From: Thauera aromatica_A
GTDB lineage: Bacteria > Pseudomonadota > Gammaproteobacteria > Burkholderiales > Rhodocyclaceae
Direction of reading: 5' to 3'
DNA: 64,000 nucleotides
Assembly: GCF_023093595.1 (NCBI RefSeq)
Contig: NZ_JALLIK010000109.1
Coordinates: 124,001 to 188,000, forward strand
The notes under the pieces were generated by a model. The model was not told where the DNA came from. It saw only the letters and a list, made by a program, of their open reading frames with translations, and made no database searches. Both the position numbers and the translations under genes were made by a program. Below, piece after piece: positions 1 through 7,648 of this stretch (its first letter is position 1; every line of letters starts with the position of its first letter).

Positions 1-1
1 C

Positions 2-655
2 CTCCTGCCGCACGAGGTCGCCGCCGCAGAACTCGGCGGCGACGCACCCTGCGGCGTGCTCACCGGGCCGAGCTTCGCCGCCGAAGTCGCCCGCGGCCTG
101 CCAGCCGCCATCACGCTTGCCGCCAGCGACGCGGCATTCGCCCACCACTGGGTCAACGTGCTGCACCAGCCGCGCCTGCGCCTCTACGCCAATACCGACC
201 TGGTCGGCTGCGAAATCGGCGGCGCAGTGAAAAACGTCATGGCGATCGCGGCCGGCGTGTCCGACGGCATGGGCTTCGGTCTCAACGCCCGCGCCGCCCT
301 GATCACCCGCGGCCTGGCCGAAATCGCCCGCCTCGCCGAAGCGCTCGGCGGGCGCAGCGAAACCCTGATGGGGCTGGCCGGCATGGGCGACCTGATCCTA
401 ACCTGCACCGGCGACCTGTCGCGCAACCGCCGCGTCGGCCTTGCACTGGCCGAAGGCAAAAGCCTGGGCGACATCCTGCGCGAACTCGGCCATGTCGCCG
501 AAGGAGTCTCGACCGCCCGCGAAGTGGTGCGCCAGGCGCGCCGCCACGGCGTCGAAATGCCGATCTGCGAGGCGATCGATGCACTCCTGCACCATGGCCT
601 GAGTGCGCGCAGCGCAGTCGAGCAGCTACTCGCCCGCGACCCCCGCCACGAATGA
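2..655 (+). CDS. gpsA: Glycerol-3-phosphate dehydrogenase [NAD(P)+], C-terminal part
   Basis: The frame is open from the window edge, so the N-terminal NAD-binding part lies upstream. The 217 codons present include LTGPSFAAEVA and GCEIGGAVKNVMAI, the segment carrying the catalytic lysine of GpsA, followed by the helical C-terminal substrate domain (NARAALITRGLAEI, GMGDLILTCTGDLSRNR). The enzyme reduces dihydroxyacetone phosphate to sn-glycerol-3-phosphate in the cytoplasm for phospholipid synthesis. It is convergent with trmL, whose stop codon is 11 bases away. Confidence 0.95.
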   Translation, partial: LLPHEVAAAELGGDAPCGVLTGPSFAAEVARGLPAAITLAASDAAFAHHWVNVLHQPRLRLYANTDLVGCEIGGAVKNVMAIAAGVSDGMGFGLNARAALITRGLAEIARLAEALGGRSETLMGLAGMGDLILTCTGDLSRNRRVGLALAEGKSLGDILRELGHVAEGVSTAREVVRQARRHGVEMPICEAIDALLHHGLSARSAVEQLLARDPRHE

Positions 656-660
656 CCGAT

Positions 661-678
661 GCCGGGCTACAGCCCGGC
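661..678. terminator. Hairpin between convergent gpsA and trmL
   Basis: GCCGGGCT and AGCCCGGC form an 8-bp stem with a 2-base loop. It lies just after the gpsA stop and overlaps the trmL stop. No T-run follows on either strand, so it may be only a weak bidirectional terminator. Confidence 0.35.
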
Positions 679-1137
679 TGCGCCGGCGAAACCGTGCTGG
701 CGCCAGGCTTCGTAGACCACCACCGCCACCGCATTCGACAGGTTCACGCTGCGATTGGTAGGGCGCATCGGAATGCGCAAGCACATCTCGGGGGCAAAGG
801 TCCGGAGCACGTCCCCGGGCAGGCCGCGGCTTTCCGGTCCGAACAGCAGCGCATCCCCTTCGCGGTAATCGACCGCATCATGGCGCCGACGGCCGCGGGT
901 GGTGAGCGCGAACATGCGCCGCCCGGCCAGCGCCTCGCGGCAGTGGCCCCAGTCCGGATGGACGGTGACGCAGGTCAGGTCGTGATAATCCAGTCCGGCC
1001 CGGGCAAGCTGCTTGTCCGACAGGTCGAAGCCGAGCGGCGCCACGAGGTGGAGCCTGGAACCGGTGTTCGCCGCGAGGCGGATGATGTTGCCGGTGTTGG
1101 GGGGGATTTCGGGCTGGTACAGGACGATTTCGAACAT
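667..1137 (-). CDS. trmL: tRNA (cytidine(34)-2'-O)-methyltransferase
   Basis: The protein has 156 residues, the usual TrmL size, and begins MFEIVLYQPEIPPNTGNI, the conserved N-terminus of the family. The SPOUT knot motifs LLFGPESRGLP and LRIPMRPTNRSVNLSNAVA are both present. It 2'-O-methylates the wobble base of tRNA-Leu using S-adenosylmethionine. The frame is open for 14 codons upstream of this ATG, but that extension is not family-like, so the internal start was chosen. It is convergent with gpsA. Confidence 0.93.
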   Translation of the reverse strand: MFEIVLYQPEIPPNTGNIIRLAANTGSRLHLVAPLGFDLSDKQLARAGLDYHDLTCVTVHPDWGHCREALAGRRMFALTTRGRRRHDAVDYREGDALLFGPESRGLPGDVLRTFAPEMCLRIPMRPTNRSVNLSNAVAVVVYEAWRQHGFAGAAGL

Positions 1138-1274
1138 CTGGAAAACAGGCGGGCTCCGTCGCCCCCGTGCCGGATGCATGACCGGCGCGGGAAAGACAGG
1201 AAGCGGGTGGAGGAAGGCGGCGCGCCACCGCGATGGCGGCGCGCCGTGCGCGACTGTACCGCAGCAGATCGTGC

Positions 1275-1997
1275 TCAGTAAGGGGCAGGCGTGCGCGCGA
1301 CCACCAGGTTGCCCACCCAGGCCGCCCCCTGCCGCTTCAGGCAGCGGGCGAGCGCATCCAGGGTCGCACCGGTGGTCATCACGTCATCGACGACGATCAC
1401 CCGCCGCCCGCCCAGTTCGGCATTGCATGCGAATGCGCCGTGCGGGTTGCGCAGGCGCGCTTCGCGCCCGAGGCCGGCCTGGGCAGGAAGGTTGCGGGTC
1501 TTGCCGACCAGCGAAAGCGCCAGCGGCAGGCCACGCGCGCACGCGAACGGTCGCGCAAGTTCCACCGCCTGGTTGAAGCCGCGCTCGGCCAGACGCCGCG
1601 GGTGGAGAGGCATCGGCAGGACGAGATCGGCGCTCGCGCCAAAATCCCCCGCTCTCGCCACCAGCTCGGCGGCGAAGAACCCCGACAGCGCCAGCCGGTG
1701 GCGATACTTGAGCGCATGCACCATCGCATCGACCGGAAAGGCGAAGTCATACAGCGCACGCGTCGCATCGTAAGCCGGCCCCTCGCGCAGGCAGGTGCCG
1801 CAGGGGCCATCGCCGAGTGCCGGCAGCGCGCACTGCGGGCAGGCCGTGCCGGGCCGTCGCGGCAGGGCGGCGGCGCACGCCGCGCACAGCGCCGCGCGCC
1901 CCGCCTCGTCGCCACACACGAAGCATTCCTGCGGCACCGTGAAGTCGGCAAGGCGCGACAGCAGCAGGGGAATCCGGCGCACGGCGTTTGACAACAT
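1275..1997 (-). CDS. ComF family phosphoribosyltransferase-like protein
   Basis: The protein has 240 residues. Its N-terminal part holds paired cysteines typical of the ComF zinc-binding region (CFVCGDE, CAAC, CPQC, CGTC). The C-terminal part has the PRPP-binding loop VIVVDDVMTTGATLDAL of type I phosphoribosyltransferases. Homologues (ComF/GntX) are linked to DNA uptake or to use of DNA as a nutrient, but the biochemical substrate is not known. It is divergent from bioB with a 54-base gap. A TTGACA hexamer for the plus strand overlaps its start codon. Confidence 0.88.
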   Translation of the reverse strand: MLSNAVRRIPLLLSRLADFTVPQECFVCGDEAGRAALCAACAAALPRRPGTACPQCALPALGDGPCGTCLREGPAYDATRALYDFAFPVDAMVHALKYRHRLALSGFFAAELVARAGDFGASADLVLPMPLHPRRLAERGFNQAVELARPFACARGLPLALSLVGKTRNLPAQAGLGREARLRNPHGAFACNAELGGRRVIVVDDVMTTGATLDALARCLKRQGAAWVGNLVVARTPAPY

Positions 1998-2051
1998 TTC
2001 AGGGGATGGAAGAACATGTGGGCTCCGTAATTACAGCCCGGAACGCCTGAA

Positions 2052-3044
2052 ATGACAATGACTTCTGCCGCCCTCGACCGCCAGCCCCCGGCAGCCCCTG
2101 CAACCGCCGAGCGCAAGCGGTGGACCGTTGCCGCAGTGCAGGCCCTGTTCGAGCAGCCCTTCTTCGATCTCGTATATCGCGCCCAGCAAGTACACCGCGA
2201 GCATTTCGATCCCCACGCGATCCAGCGCTCCACCCTGCTGTCGATCAAGACCGGCGGCTGCTCGGAAGATTGCGGCTACTGTTCCCAGTCGGCGCGCCAC
2301 GACACCGGCCTCGAGCGCGAACGCCTGATGGCGCTTGAGCAGGTGCTGGACAACGCCCGCGCCGCCAAGGCCCGGGGGGCGACCCGGTTCTGCATGGGTG
2401 CCGCCTGGCGCGGACCGAAGGACAAGGAGCTCGAACCGGTGCTGGAAATGGTGCGCGAGGTCAAGAAGCTCGGCCTGCAGACCTGCGTCACCTTGGGCAT
2501 GCTCAAGGACGGCCAGGCCGAGCAGCTTGCCCAAGCCGGGCTCGACTACTACAACCACAACCTCGACACCGCGCCCGACTTCTACGGCCAGGTGATCACC
2601 ACCCACACTCTGCAGGATCGTCTCGACACCCTCGACAAGGTGCGCGGCGTCGGCATCAACGTCTGCAGCGGCGGCATCGTCGGCATGGGCGAGAGCCGCC
2701 CCCAGCGCGCCGCGCTGATCGCCCAGCTTGCCAACCTGCCGACCCCGCCCGAATCGGTGCCGATCAACAACCTGGTGCAGATTCCCGGCACGCCGCTGGC
2801 GGGCGCCGGCCAGCTCGACCCGTTCGAGTTCGTACGCACCATCGCCGCGGCCCGCATCACCATGCCGCGAAGCTTCGTGCGTCTGTCCGCCGGCCGAGAA
2901 CAGATGAGCGACGAATTGCAGGCGTTGTGCTTCATGGCCGGCGCCAACTCGATGTTCTACGGCGAGCGCCTGCTCACCACCGACAACCCCGACGCCGATC
3001 GCGACGACCGCCTGTTCGAGCGCCTCGGCCTGCGCGCGGTCTGA
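2052..3044 (+). CDS. bioB: Biotin synthase
   Basis: The protein has 330 residues. The radical-SAM iron-sulfur motif C70-x3-C74-x2-C77 (GGCSEDCGYCSQS) is intact. Downstream family blocks are YNHNLDTAPDFYG, NVCSGGIVGMGE and INNLVQIPGTPL. BioB inserts sulfur into dethiobiotin. The next gene, a bioC-like methyltransferase, starts 11 bases after the stop codon, so the two probably form a biotin operon. Confidence 0.96.
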   Translation: MTMTSAALDRQPPAAPATAERKRWTVAAVQALFEQPFFDLVYRAQQVHREHFDPHAIQRSTLLSIKTGGCSEDCGYCSQSARHDTGLERERLMALEQVLDNARAAKARGATRFCMGAAWRGPKDKELEPVLEMVREVKKLGLQTCVTLGMLKDGQAEQLAQAGLDYYNHNLDTAPDFYGQVITTHTLQDRLDTLDKVRGVGINVCSGGIVGMGESRPQRAALIAQLANLPTPPESVPINNLVQIPGTPLAGAGQLDPFEFVRTIAAARITMPRSFVRLSAGREQMSDELQALCFMAGANSMFYGERLLTTDNPDADRDDRLFERLGLRAV

Positions 3045-3055
3045 ATCCCGCGACG

Positions 3056-4000
3056 ATGCACGAAGAGCACGCCCCGCACCACTCCGGCAGCAGTTTCAGT
3101 CTCGACCGGGCCCTGCTGCGGCGGCGCTTCGAACGCGCTGCCGCAGCCGACGACGACACCGAGCTGCTGGCACGCGAGATCGCCCGGCGCATGGATGAGC
3201 GCCTCGATTACATCCGCGTCGCCCCCGGGCGCGTTCTCGACCTCGGCTGCGGCACCGGTGCCGACCTGGCGCGACTGGCCCGGCGCTTCCCCGAGGCGAT
3301 GCTCCTCGCCGCCGATTTCGCCCCGGCAATGGTCGCACGCGCCAAAACCCGCCCATGCCCCGCGGCGCGGCGGTCCGGCCTGCTGCGCCGCCTGCTCGGC
3401 GGAGGGCGCGAAGCCCCACCCGGCCTCGTCGCCGATGCCACCGCACTGCCGCTGGCGCGCGCCAGCCTCGGCCTGGTGTGGTCCAACCTGATGCTGCCGG
3501 CACTCGACGACCCGCTACCGGCATTCAGGGAAATCCACCGCGTACTGGAAGTCGGCGGGCTGCTGATGTTTTCCACGCTCGGCCCGGACACTTTGCGCGA
3601 GTTGCGCGCCGCCCTGCCCGCACACGCGGGCGAGCGGGTGCACCGTTTCATCGACATGCACGACCTTGGCGACGCACTGGTCGCGGCCGGCTTTTCCGAC
3701 CCGGTCATGGACATGGAAATGCTCACCTTGACCTACACCGGGCTCGACGAGCTACTCCACGACCTGCGCACCAGCGGCGCCGGCAACGCCGCGCGCAACC
3801 GCCCGCGCGGACTATCGGGGCGCGACGGATGGGCGCAGGCGCGCGCCGCCTACGACCGGCTGCGCCGCGACGGCCGCCTGCCGGCCACCTTCGAGATCAT
3901 CCAGGGCCATGCTTGGAAAGCCGCACCGAAGACCACCGAAGACGGCCGCAGCATCGTGCGCTTCCAGCCGCGTCCCGCTTCGCGGAATGCGGACGCCTGA
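3056..4000 (+). CDS. bioC: Malonyl-ACP O-methyltransferase (BioC-type)
   Basis: The protein has 314 residues. A class I SAM-binding fold is shown by VLDLGCGTGADLARL, AADFAPAMVARAK and LVWSNLMLPALDDP, with the later BioC-like block GLLMFSTLGPDTLRELR. BioC methylates malonyl-ACP to start pimelate synthesis. The position 11 bases after bioB supports this role over a generic methyltransferase. The start is the ATG just past the bioB stop; the frame is open further upstream inside bioB, but that part is a shadow. Confidence 0.88.
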   Translation: MHEEHAPHHSGSSFSLDRALLRRRFERAAAADDDTELLAREIARRMDERLDYIRVAPGRVLDLGCGTGADLARLARRFPEAMLLAADFAPAMVARAKTRPCPAARRSGLLRRLLGGGREAPPGLVADATALPLARASLGLVWSNLMLPALDDPLPAFREIHRVLEVGGLLMFSTLGPDTLRELRAALPAHAGERVHRFIDMHDLGDALVAAGFSDPVMDMEMLTLTYTGLDELLHDLRTSGAGNAARNRPRGLSGRDGWAQARAAYDRLRRDGRLPATFEIIQGHAWKAAPKTTEDGRSIVRFQPRPASRNADA

Positions 4001-4076
4001 AATCCCTCTTCCCGCAACCGTCCCCGCCTGCGCCGCACATTTTCTGCGTTGCCCTGCTCCCGCTCCAGCGCCCCTC

Positions 4077-4724
4077 ATGCCTTCCTCTCCCGTCTGGCTG
4101 TTCGACCTCGACAACACCTTGCACGACGCCAGCCCGCACATCTTTCCGCACATCAACCGCAGCATGACGGCCTACCTCGAGCGCCACCTCGGCCTCGCCC
4201 CGGAAGAGGCCAGCGCGCTGCGCAGCCATTACTGGCGACGCTACGGCGCCACCCTGCTCGGCCTGATACGCCACCACGGCACCGACCCGGATCATTTCCT
4301 CCTCGAAACCCACCGTTTCGAGCGCCTGCACGAGATGGTCGTGTTCGAGCGCGCGCTACGCGCGATGCTGCGCTGCCTGCCCGGGCGCAAGATCGTGTTT
4401 TCCAACGCCCCCCGGCACTACGCCGAGGCGGTGCTGGAAATCATGGGAGTACGCCGGCTGTTCGAAGAGGTGGTCGGCATCGAAGGCCTGGGCTACCACC
4501 CCAAGCCTGGCATCCACGCCTACCGCAGGCTGCTGCACGAGCGGCGCCTGAACCCGGCGCGCTGCGTGATGCTCGAGGATTCGGCCGCAAACCTGCGCAC
4601 CGCCAAGCGCCTCGGGATGCGCACGGTGCTGGTCGGCCGCGGGCTGGGCAAACCGGCCTACGTGGATGTGAAAATCGCCTCGATCCTGGACCTGCGCGGC
4701 CAGCTCGGCCGCCTCGGGCGGTAG
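4077..4724 (+). CDS. HAD-family hydrolase, pyrimidine 5'-nucleotidase-like
   Basis: The protein has 215 residues. HAD motif I is WLFDLDNTL (nucleophile D10, acid D12), motif II is KIVFSNAP, motif III is around YHPKPG, and motif IV is VMLEDSAANLRTA. The cap region resembles SDT1/PhoE-like pyrimidine 5'-nucleotidases. Exact substrate is not determinable from sequence. The start was placed at MPSSPVWLFDL because motif I must lie near the N-terminus. The frame is open upstream into bioC. It lies 76 bases after bioC and may be co-transcribed. Confidence 0.85.
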   Translation: MPSSPVWLFDLDNTLHDASPHIFPHINRSMTAYLERHLGLAPEEASALRSHYWRRYGATLLGLIRHHGTDPDHFLLETHRFERLHEMVVFERALRAMLRCLPGRKIVFSNAPRHYAEAVLEIMGVRRLFEEVVGIEGLGYHPKPGIHAYRRLLHERRLNPARCVMLEDSAANLRTAKRLGMRTVLVGRGLGKPAYVDVKIASILDLRGQLGRLGR

Positions 4725-4729
4725 CGCAG

Positions 4730-4753
4730 GAAGAGGCCTCTTCGGGCGAGGCC
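4730..4753. terminator. Palindrome and hairpin between convergent HAD gene and hemB
   Basis: GAAGAGGCCTCTTC (4730-4743) is a perfect palindrome. GGCCTC and GAGGCC form an overlapping 6-bp hairpin ending at 4753. There is no T-run, so termination activity is uncertain. Confidence 0.3.
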
Positions 4754-4814
4754 GGAGCGCCTGCGCAGACGCTGCCGGAAACCGACCGTGGGGCGCCGGG
4801 CGGGCACCGCAATT

Positions 4815-4840
4815 CCTGCCGCTCAGTACCTGCCGCTCAG
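4815..4840. repeat. Two tandem copies of a 12-bp sequence at the 3' end of hemB
   Basis: CCTGCCGCTCAG occurs at 4815-4826 and again at 4829-4840, separated by TA. The second copy contains the hemB stop codon (minus strand). It looks like a short duplication by replication slippage. Confidence 0.8.
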
Positions 4841-5856
4841 GCGCCCGCCTTGAGCCAACCGGCCGCGTCGAGAGCATAGTAGGTCAGGATGCCGTCGGCC
4901 CCGGCGCGCTTGAACGAGAGCAAGGCCTCCAGCACACAGGCCCGTTCATCCAGCCAGCCGTTGGCGGCCGCGGCCTTGAGCATCGCGTACTCGCCGCTGA
5001 CCTGATAAACGTAAGTGGGCACTTCGAGCTCGCGCTTGACCCGGCGCACGATGTCGAGGTACGGCATCCCCGGCTTGACCATGAACATGTCCGCGCCCTC
5101 GGCGATGTCGAGGGCGACTTCGCGGATCGCCTCATCACTGTTGGCCGGGTCCATCTGGTAAGTGTACTTATTGCCCTTGCCCAGATTACCGGCCGAGCCC
5201 ACGGCGTCGCGGAAAGGCCCGTAGAAACTCGATGCGTATTTCGCCGAGTAGGCCAGGATGCGGGTATGGATGTGGCCGGCGCGATCGAGTTCGGTGCGGA
5301 TACGCCCGACGCGCCCGTCCATCATGTCCGACGGCGCGACCACGTCGGCGCCGGCGCCGGCATGGCACAAGGCCTGCTTCGCCAGCGCTTCCAGGGTCTC
5401 GTCGTTCATCACGTAGCCGCGCGGATCGTCCGCATCGATCAGGCCGTCCTGGCCATGGCTGGTGTAGGGGTCAAGGGCGACGTCGGTGATCACCCCCAGT
5501 TCGGGAAAGCGCGCCTTGAGCGCCTGCACCGTGCGCGGCACCAGGCCGTCCGGGTTCCAGGCCTCTTCCGCGCCGGGACTCTTGCCGCCTGCATCGATGA
5601 CCGGAAACAACGCCAGCGCCGGCACCCCGAGCGCAAGCGCGCGCTCGGCCAGGTGCAGCAGCCGGTCGATGGAGACGCGCTCGACACCGGGCATCGAGGG
5701 CACGGCTTCGACACGCCCCTCCCCCTCGAGTACGAACGCCGGGTAGATCAGATCGTCTGCGCTAAGCACGTGCTCACGCATCAGACGGCGGGAAAAATCA
5801 TCGCGCCGCATACGCCGCATGCGGATCGCGGGAAAGGCTCCGGTGGGTCGCATCAT
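4837..5856 (-). CDS. hemB: Delta-aminolevulinic acid dehydratase (porphobilinogen synthase)
   Basis: From the start chosen the protein has 339 residues. Catalytic lysines lie in ILAYSAKYASSFYGPF and MVKPGMPYLD. The metal-site segment reads DVALDPYTSHGQDG, with aspartate/alanine where zinc-type enzymes have cysteines, so this is the magnesium-type (Pseudomonas-like) enzyme rather than the zinc type. It condenses two 5-aminolevulinate molecules to porphobilinogen for heme and related tetrapyrroles. A 29-codon upstream extension is open to 5943, but MMRPTGAFPAIRMRR matches the usual N-terminus better. Confidence 0.94.
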   Translation of the reverse strand: MMRPTGAFPAIRMRRMRRDDFSRRLMREHVLSADDLIYPAFVLEGEGRVEAVPSMPGVERVSIDRLLHLAERALALGVPALALFPVIDAGGKSPGAEEAWNPDGLVPRTVQALKARFPELGVITDVALDPYTSHGQDGLIDADDPRGYVMNDETLEALAKQALCHAGAGADVVAPSDMMDGRVGRIRTELDRAGHIHTRILAYSAKYASSFYGPFRDAVGSAGNLGKGNKYTYQMDPANSDEAIREVALDIAEGADMFMVKPGMPYLDIVRRVKRELEVPTYVYQVSGEYAMLKAAAANGWLDERACVLEALLSFKRAGADGILTYYALDAAGWLKAGA

Positions 5857-6007
5857 CGTCTCGTGTATCGGTTGGAAACCGGCCAGCGGGCCGTCGACTG
5901 CCTGTGGCGGCTGCGACTGCGATTCGATTACGGTCCGATGCATCGCGCCGCCGGCGGGCGAAACAAGCAGAAACGCTTTTCGCCCGGAACTTTCGGCAAA
6001 CCAAGTC

Positions 6008-6099
6008 TATCTTATTAATCGGATGGCTCCGCCCCCCCGGCCGAGCCGTCTCCCGCTTCACCTCCCTGAGCGGGCGCCTCACGCCCGGTGAGGCTTTTT
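6008..6099 (+). ncRNA. Possible small RNA with its own terminator between hemB and engB
   Basis: Both flanking genes are on the minus strand, yet a strong terminator for plus-strand transcription sits at 6076-6099. An AT-rich -10-like stretch (TATCTT, 6008-6013, running into TATTAAT) lies upstream in otherwise GC-rich sequence. A transcript of roughly 70-85 nt would fit. No coding potential is convincing in this segment. No -35 box was clear. Confidence 0.3.
6076..6099 (+). terminator. Rho-independent terminator, plus strand
   Basis: GCCTCAC (6076-6082) pairs perfectly with GTGAGGC (6088-6094) across a 5-base loop and is followed directly by TTTTT. It is read correctly only on the plus strand, where no upstream gene is known. 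Confidence 0.7.
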
Positions 6100-6102
6100 C
6101 GG

Positions 6103-6140
6103 CCCCCGACTACATCCCCTCGTCGGGGGTCTTTGTTTTC
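6103..6140 (+). terminator. Second plus-strand terminator-like hairpin over the engB stop codon
   Basis: CCCCCGAC (6103-6110) pairs with GTCGGGGG (6122-6129) and is followed by TCTTTGTTTTC. The T-rich side is again on the plus strand. On the minus strand it overlaps the engB stop codon and has no T-run after it. Confidence 0.5.
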
Positions 6141-6832
6141 TTGTCCACCGATGCTGCGAGCGCTTGGCTCGGGCTTTTCCCTGGCGGGAGCGCACCGCGC
6201 TCGACCCTGGCAAGCGCCTCGCTCTGCGCGGCCACGGCGCCACCGCCGAGCCAGCCGCCGATGACACGTTCGGCCTCCTCCACACCGCTTTTCTTCAAGC
6301 TGGAAAACAGCTGGACGGTGATCTGCCCCCCGAGCGGGGCGAGCTCCCGGCGCACGTCCTGAAGAACGGCCGCCGCGGGGCCGCGGGAGAGTTTGTCGCT
6401 CTTGGTCAGCAGCACGTGGATCGGGCGCCCGGAAGGGGCGAACCAGTCGATCAGCTGGCGGTCCAGCGTCGTCAACGGTCGGCGCGAATCCATGATCAGG
6501 ACCAGGCCGACCAGGCTCTCGCGTTTTTTGAGATAGACCTCGATCAGCGCCTGCCATTCGCGGCGGATCTTTTCCGGTACGGCCGCATAGCCGTAGCCGG
6601 GCAGGTCGACGAGCAGAGCGCCATTGTTGAGGCGGAAGAAATTGATTAGCTGGGTGCGGCCCGGAGTCTTCGATACGAACGCCAACCGCACATGCCCGAC
6701 CAGCGTATTGATCGCGCTCGATTTGCCGGCGTTGGAACGTCCGGCGAAAGCGATTTCGGCTCCCGAGGGCGGGGGCAGGCCGGAAGGCTTGGCGATCGAG
6801 ATTTCGAATTGTGCGTTGCGGAACAAAGGCAT
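6110..6832 (-). CDS. engB: Ribosome-biogenesis GTPase EngB/YsxC
   Basis: The protein has 240 residues. GTPase motifs are G1 GRSNAGKSS, G3 DLPGYG and G4 TKSDK. The start MPLFRNAQFEISIAKPS was chosen as the family N-terminus. The frame is open for 34 more codons toward the divergent cytochrome c4 promoter, and no good ribosome binding site is seen for the chosen start. The protein assists late assembly of the 50S subunit. The C-terminal tail after about residue 200 is long, Ala/Lys-rich and probably disordered. Confidence 0.92.
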   Translation of the reverse strand: MPLFRNAQFEISIAKPSGLPPPSGAEIAFAGRSNAGKSSAINTLVGHVRLAFVSKTPGRTQLINFFRLNNGALLVDLPGYGYAAVPEKIRREWQALIEVYLKKRESLVGLVLIMDSRRPLTTLDRQLIDWFAPSGRPIHVLLTKSDKLSRGPAAAVLQDVRRELAPLGGQITVQLFSSLKKSGVEEAERVIGGWLGGGAVAAQSEALARVERGALPPGKSPSQALAASVDKKTKTPDEGM

Positions 6833-6951
6833 GAAAGGAAGGCCGGGAAGGCCGATGGCTGCGGGAGAGCCGGCATCGCGTCGCGCAAGGCCGCTGGGAT
6901 GGGATAGAATACCGCGTTTGAAACAATCACTCACGGCTTTCCGAGGACACC

Positions 6952-7581
6952 ATGATCAAGCGTTCCCTGCTGCTCTCGTCGCTGCTGCTGCTTTCTGGCA
7001 GCCTTCAGGCCCAGGACCCGGCTTCCGAGCTCGCCAAGGCGAAACAGACCGCTGAAACGCTCTGCGCCGCCTGTCACGGTGCGGACGGCAACAGCCAGCT
7101 CCCGGCCAACCCGAAGCTCGCGGGCCAGCACCAGGACTACCTGTTCAAGCAGCTGCGCGAGTTCAAGGGCTGGGACGGCGCCGCGCCGGTGCGCGAGAAC
7201 GCGGTCATGTCGGCGATGGTCGCCGGCCTTGAAGAAAACGACATGCGCGCGCTGGCGAGCTACTTCGCCTCCTTTGAACAACAGCCCGAAGCGGCGAAGA
7301 GCATGGAAACGGCCGAACTGGGCCAGCAGATCTGGCGCGCCGGCATCGCCGCCAAGGGGGTCCCCGCCTGCGCCGCCTGCCACGGTCCCGCCGGCGCCGG
7401 CATGCCGGCCCAATACCCCCGCCTGTCAGGCCAGTTCGCCGAATACACCGAAGCCCAGATGAAGGCGTTCCGCGACGGGGCCCGTCAAAACGATCCGAAC
7501 AGCATGATGCGCACGGTCGCCCTGAAAATGACCGATCCGGAAATCAAGGCCGTCGCCGATTACGCCGCCGGACTGCGCTGA
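6952..7581 (+). CDS. Diheme cytochrome c4
   Basis: The protein has 209 residues with a Sec signal peptide (cleavage likely after A20 in SGSLQA-QDPAS). Two CAACH heme-binding motifs occur, the first at C38-H42 and the second about 100 residues later, in two tandem cytochrome c domains as in cytochrome c4. Distal Met ligands are supported by methionines in both halves. It is a periplasmic electron carrier, usually to terminal oxidases. It is divergent from engB; a TAGAAT -10-like hexamer lies at 6904-6909. Confidence 0.92.
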   Translation: MIKRSLLLSSLLLLSGSLQAQDPASELAKAKQTAETLCAACHGADGNSQLPANPKLAGQHQDYLFKQLREFKGWDGAAPVRENAVMSAMVAGLEENDMRALASYFASFEQQPEAAKSMETAELGQQIWRAGIAAKGVPACAACHGPAGAGMPAQYPRLSGQFAEYTEAQMKAFRDGARQNDPNSMMRTVALKMTDPEIKAVADYAAGLR

Positions 7582-7593
7582 GCGCCGTACACC

Positions 7594-7617
7594 GCACCCA
7601 CCCCCGGGGGCGGGTGC
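7594..7617. terminator. GC-rich hairpin after cytochrome c4
   Basis: GCACCC-A-CCCCC is followed directly by GGGGG-C-GGGTGC, giving an 11-bp stem with one mismatch and almost no loop. No T-run follows, so it could be a transcript-end stabiliser rather than a classical terminator. Confidence 0.35.
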
Positions 7618-7648
7618 CGACCGGCCGCCATTTTCCGGACTCCTGCCC

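Noticed and set aside
1988..1993. TTGACA overlapping the comF start as a bioB -35
   Set aside because: The hexamer 17-18 bases on (AGAACA/GAACAT) is a poor -10 match; recorded only as a note.
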